Positions 7,155 through 8,323 of a DNA stretch of 8,323 nt are shown in pieces. Source of the DNA: an uncultured Bacteroidales bacterium (GTDB lineage: Bacteria > Bacteroidota > Bacteroidia > Bacteroidales > Muribaculaceae); contig CALZQD010000062.1 in the NCBI GenBank assembly GCA_945828175.1, positions 1-8,323 of the forward strand. The letters run 5' to 3'. The notes beneath the pieces were generated by a model, which worked only from the letters and a program-made list of their open reading frames with translations, did not search any database and was not told where the DNA came from. The position numbers and the translations under genes are program-made. The first letter of the stretch is position 1. Every line of letters starts with the position of its first letter.

Positions 7155-8099
7155 ATGGATACGTCCCTACCCCCCTTCAAAATTTTCTCAGGAACCAATT
7201 CTCAGTACATGGCTGAAGAGATCTGTAAAGAACTCGGCGTCGAAATGGGCAAAATGAACATCCAGCACTTTGCCGACGGCGAATTTGAAGTCTCGTTTGA
7301 AGAATCGGTCCGCGGTCGCGAAGTCTATCTTGTGCAGTCAACCTTCCCCAACAGCGACAACCTCATGGAGCTGCTGCTGATGATTGACGCCGCCAAACGT
7401 GCTTCTGCCAAATCGACCATTGCCGTGATGCCCTACTTCGGCTGGGCTCGTCAGGACCGCAAAGACAAGCCGCGTGTGTCAATCGCCGCCAAACTTGTCT
7501 CAGACCTTCTGATGGCAGCCGGCGTCGACCGCGTCATAACGATGGATCTCCACGCCGACCAGATTCAGGGATTCTTCAACGTGCCCGTCGACCACCTCTA
7601 TGCCTCGTCGGTGTTCATCCCCTACATCCAGTCGCTGAAACTCGAGAATCTCGTGATTGCCAGCCCCGACGTCGGCGGTGCCAAACGCGCCAACAGCTAC
7701 GCCAAATTTCTCGACGTACCCCTGGTGCTCTGCCACAAACAGCGCGCCAAAGCCAATGTCGTAGCCAAGATGACAGTCATCGGTGATGTCAAGGATAAGA
7801 ATGTCATCATCGTCGACGATATGGTCGACACAGCCGGCACCATCGTCAAAGCCTCGGAGCTGATGATGGAAAACGGCGCCAAGTCTGTCCGTGCCCTCTG
7901 CACACACGCCATCATGAGCGACCCCGCGACAGAGCGCATCAACAACAGCCCGCTGACCGAGATGATTTTCACCAACTCGATACCCTATCGCAAAGAGTGC
8001 AACAAATGCACGATACTTTCAGTCGCCCGCCTCTTTGCCGACACCATCCGTCGGGTACACTCCAACGAATCAATCTCGTCGCAGTACCTCATCAAGTAA
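7155..8099 (+). CDS. prs: Ribose-phosphate pyrophosphokinase (PRPP synthetase)
   Basis: Cytosolic enzyme of 314 residues, the normal class I length. It makes PRPP from ribose 5-phosphate and ATP for purine, pyrimidine, NAD, histidine and tryptophan synthesis. Visible motifs are IFSGTNSQ (10-17) near the N-terminus, the ATP-binding loop YFGWARQDRK (94-103), DLHADQIQGFF (131-141) with a metal-ligand His133, PDVGGAKRA (171-179) with the flexible-loop Lys177, and the PRPP-binding loop DDMVDTAGT (221-229). The C-terminus has the usual NESIS stretch. All catalytic elements are intact. The ATG at 7155 places the conserved N-terminus correctly and follows a -7 box. Codons are somewhat more mixed (GAA, CTT, AAA) than in the neighbours, which could reflect high expression. 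A strong terminator begins 54 bp after the stop. Confidence 0.97.
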   Translation: MDTSLPPFKIFSGTNSQYMAEEICKELGVEMGKMNIQHFADGEFEVSFEESVRGREVYLVQSTFPNSDNLMELLLMIDAAKRASAKSTIAVMPYFGWARQDRKDKPRVSIAAKLVSDLLMAAGVDRVITMDLHADQIQGFFNVPVDHLYASSVFIPYIQSLKLENLVIASPDVGGAKRANSYAKFLDVPLVLCHKQRAKANVVAKMTVIGDVKDKNVIIVDDMVDTAGTIVKASELMMENGAKSVRALCTHAIMSDPATERINNSPLTEMIFTNSIPYRKECNKCTILSVARLFADTIRRVHSNESISSQYLIK

Positions 8100-8153
8100 A
8101 AACATATCCCACAGATATAGCATATATCCTCAATTCATTTTTATATACGCCAC

Positions 8154-8192
8154 GATGCGCCAAATCGCGAGATTTGACGCATCTTTTCTTTT
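8154..8192 (+). terminator. Rho-independent terminator after prs
   Basis: A 13-position stem (8154-8166 with 8171-8183) has twelve complementary pairs and one C-A mismatch (8160/8177), closed by a GCGA loop of GNRA type. The run TTTTCTTTT at 8184-8192 follows directly. It should end transcription of prs and of any read-through from upstream. On the opposite strand the hairpin is not followed by a T-run, so it serves the convergent gene poorly if at all. Confidence 0.9.
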
Positions 8193-8212
8193 AGCATTTT
8201 ATTAACGTAGGG

Positions 8213-8323
8213 CTATCGCATTCTTTCAAGGTTAGTCGTGGATGAGGCCGGGGGCCAGCCGCCTCCGAGGGCTTTGTAGAGGGCGACGATGGCGAGATAG
8301 CGGTCGCGGACGGCGTTGGTGAG
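8213..8323 (-). CDS. Outer-membrane efflux protein (TolC/NodT/OprM family), C-terminal fragment
   Basis: Reading the reverse strand from the window edge gives an open frame of 36 codons ending in TAG at 8215-8213. The peptide contains RDRYLAIVALYKALGGGWPP, which closely resembles the conserved C-terminus of outer-membrane subunits of RND-type tripartite efflux systems, where the last helix ends in YKALGGGW. About 13 further residues follow that motif. The rest of the gene, and probably the inner-membrane pump and the periplasmic adaptor, lie beyond the window. It converges on prs across 113 bp. The family call rests only on this short tail, so substrate and subtype are unknown. Confidence 0.85.
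   Translation of the reverse strand, partial: LTNAVRDRYLAIVALYKALGGGWPPASSTTNLERMR

Noticed and set aside
7997..8194. A 65-codon + strand frame running from prs into the terminator.
   Set aside because: It starts inside prs in another frame and its end crosses the terminator hairpin, so it is not a plausible gene.

Overview
This window looks like ordinary chromosomal core sequence from a GC-rich member of the Bacteroidales, plausibly Muribaculaceae or a similar gut lineage. That placement is an inference. It rests on Bacteroidetes-type promoter boxes (TTTG and TAnnTTTG) in the short AT-rich gaps, the absence of Shine-Dalgarno sequences before the starts, coding DNA full of GAC/ATC/CTC/CGC codons, and Bacteroidetes-like versions of the encoded proteins. 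I could not run a database search.

Layout: seven genes read on the + strand and one fragment on the - strand. (1) 1-1779 is the 3' part of feoB, the ferrous iron transporter; the window opens inside its GTPase domain. (2) A 68-bp gap holds a full Bacteroidetes promoter (1786-1816) that starts a tightly packed gene run. (3) 1848-2282 is a dCMP deaminase, overlapping by one base (TAATG) with (4) 2282-3931, a membrane-anchored S41 C-terminal processing protease with a PDZ domain, which overlaps (ATGA) with (5) 3928-4485, 5-formyltetrahydrofolate cyclo-ligase. (6) 4508-5329 is a patatin-like phospholipase after a 22-nt gap. (7) 5337-7118 is a cytoplasmic GH13 alpha-amylase-family enzyme after a 7-nt gap. 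(8) 7155-8099 is prs (PRPP synthetase), with its own -7 box overlapping the stop codon of the amylase gene. A strong intrinsic terminator at 8154-8192 closes the run. Beyond it, the last 36 codons of a convergent outer-membrane efflux (TolC/NodT-type) gene lie on the - strand at 8213-8323.

Functionally, dCMP deaminase (dUMP supply), formyl-THF cyclo-ligase (folate one-carbon supply) and Prs (PRPP) all feed nucleotide synthesis, so the run has a nucleotide-metabolism flavour. An envelope protease, a lipase and a glucan-acting enzyme are interleaved. The overlapping starts suggest translational coupling of genes 3 to 5.

I found no mobile element, CRISPR array, tRNA or rRNA, and nothing that supports an undescribed system. 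The points most worth checking are the promoter geometry shared by the two promoters, the lysine-rich tail on the GH13 enzyme, and the mixed content of the operon.
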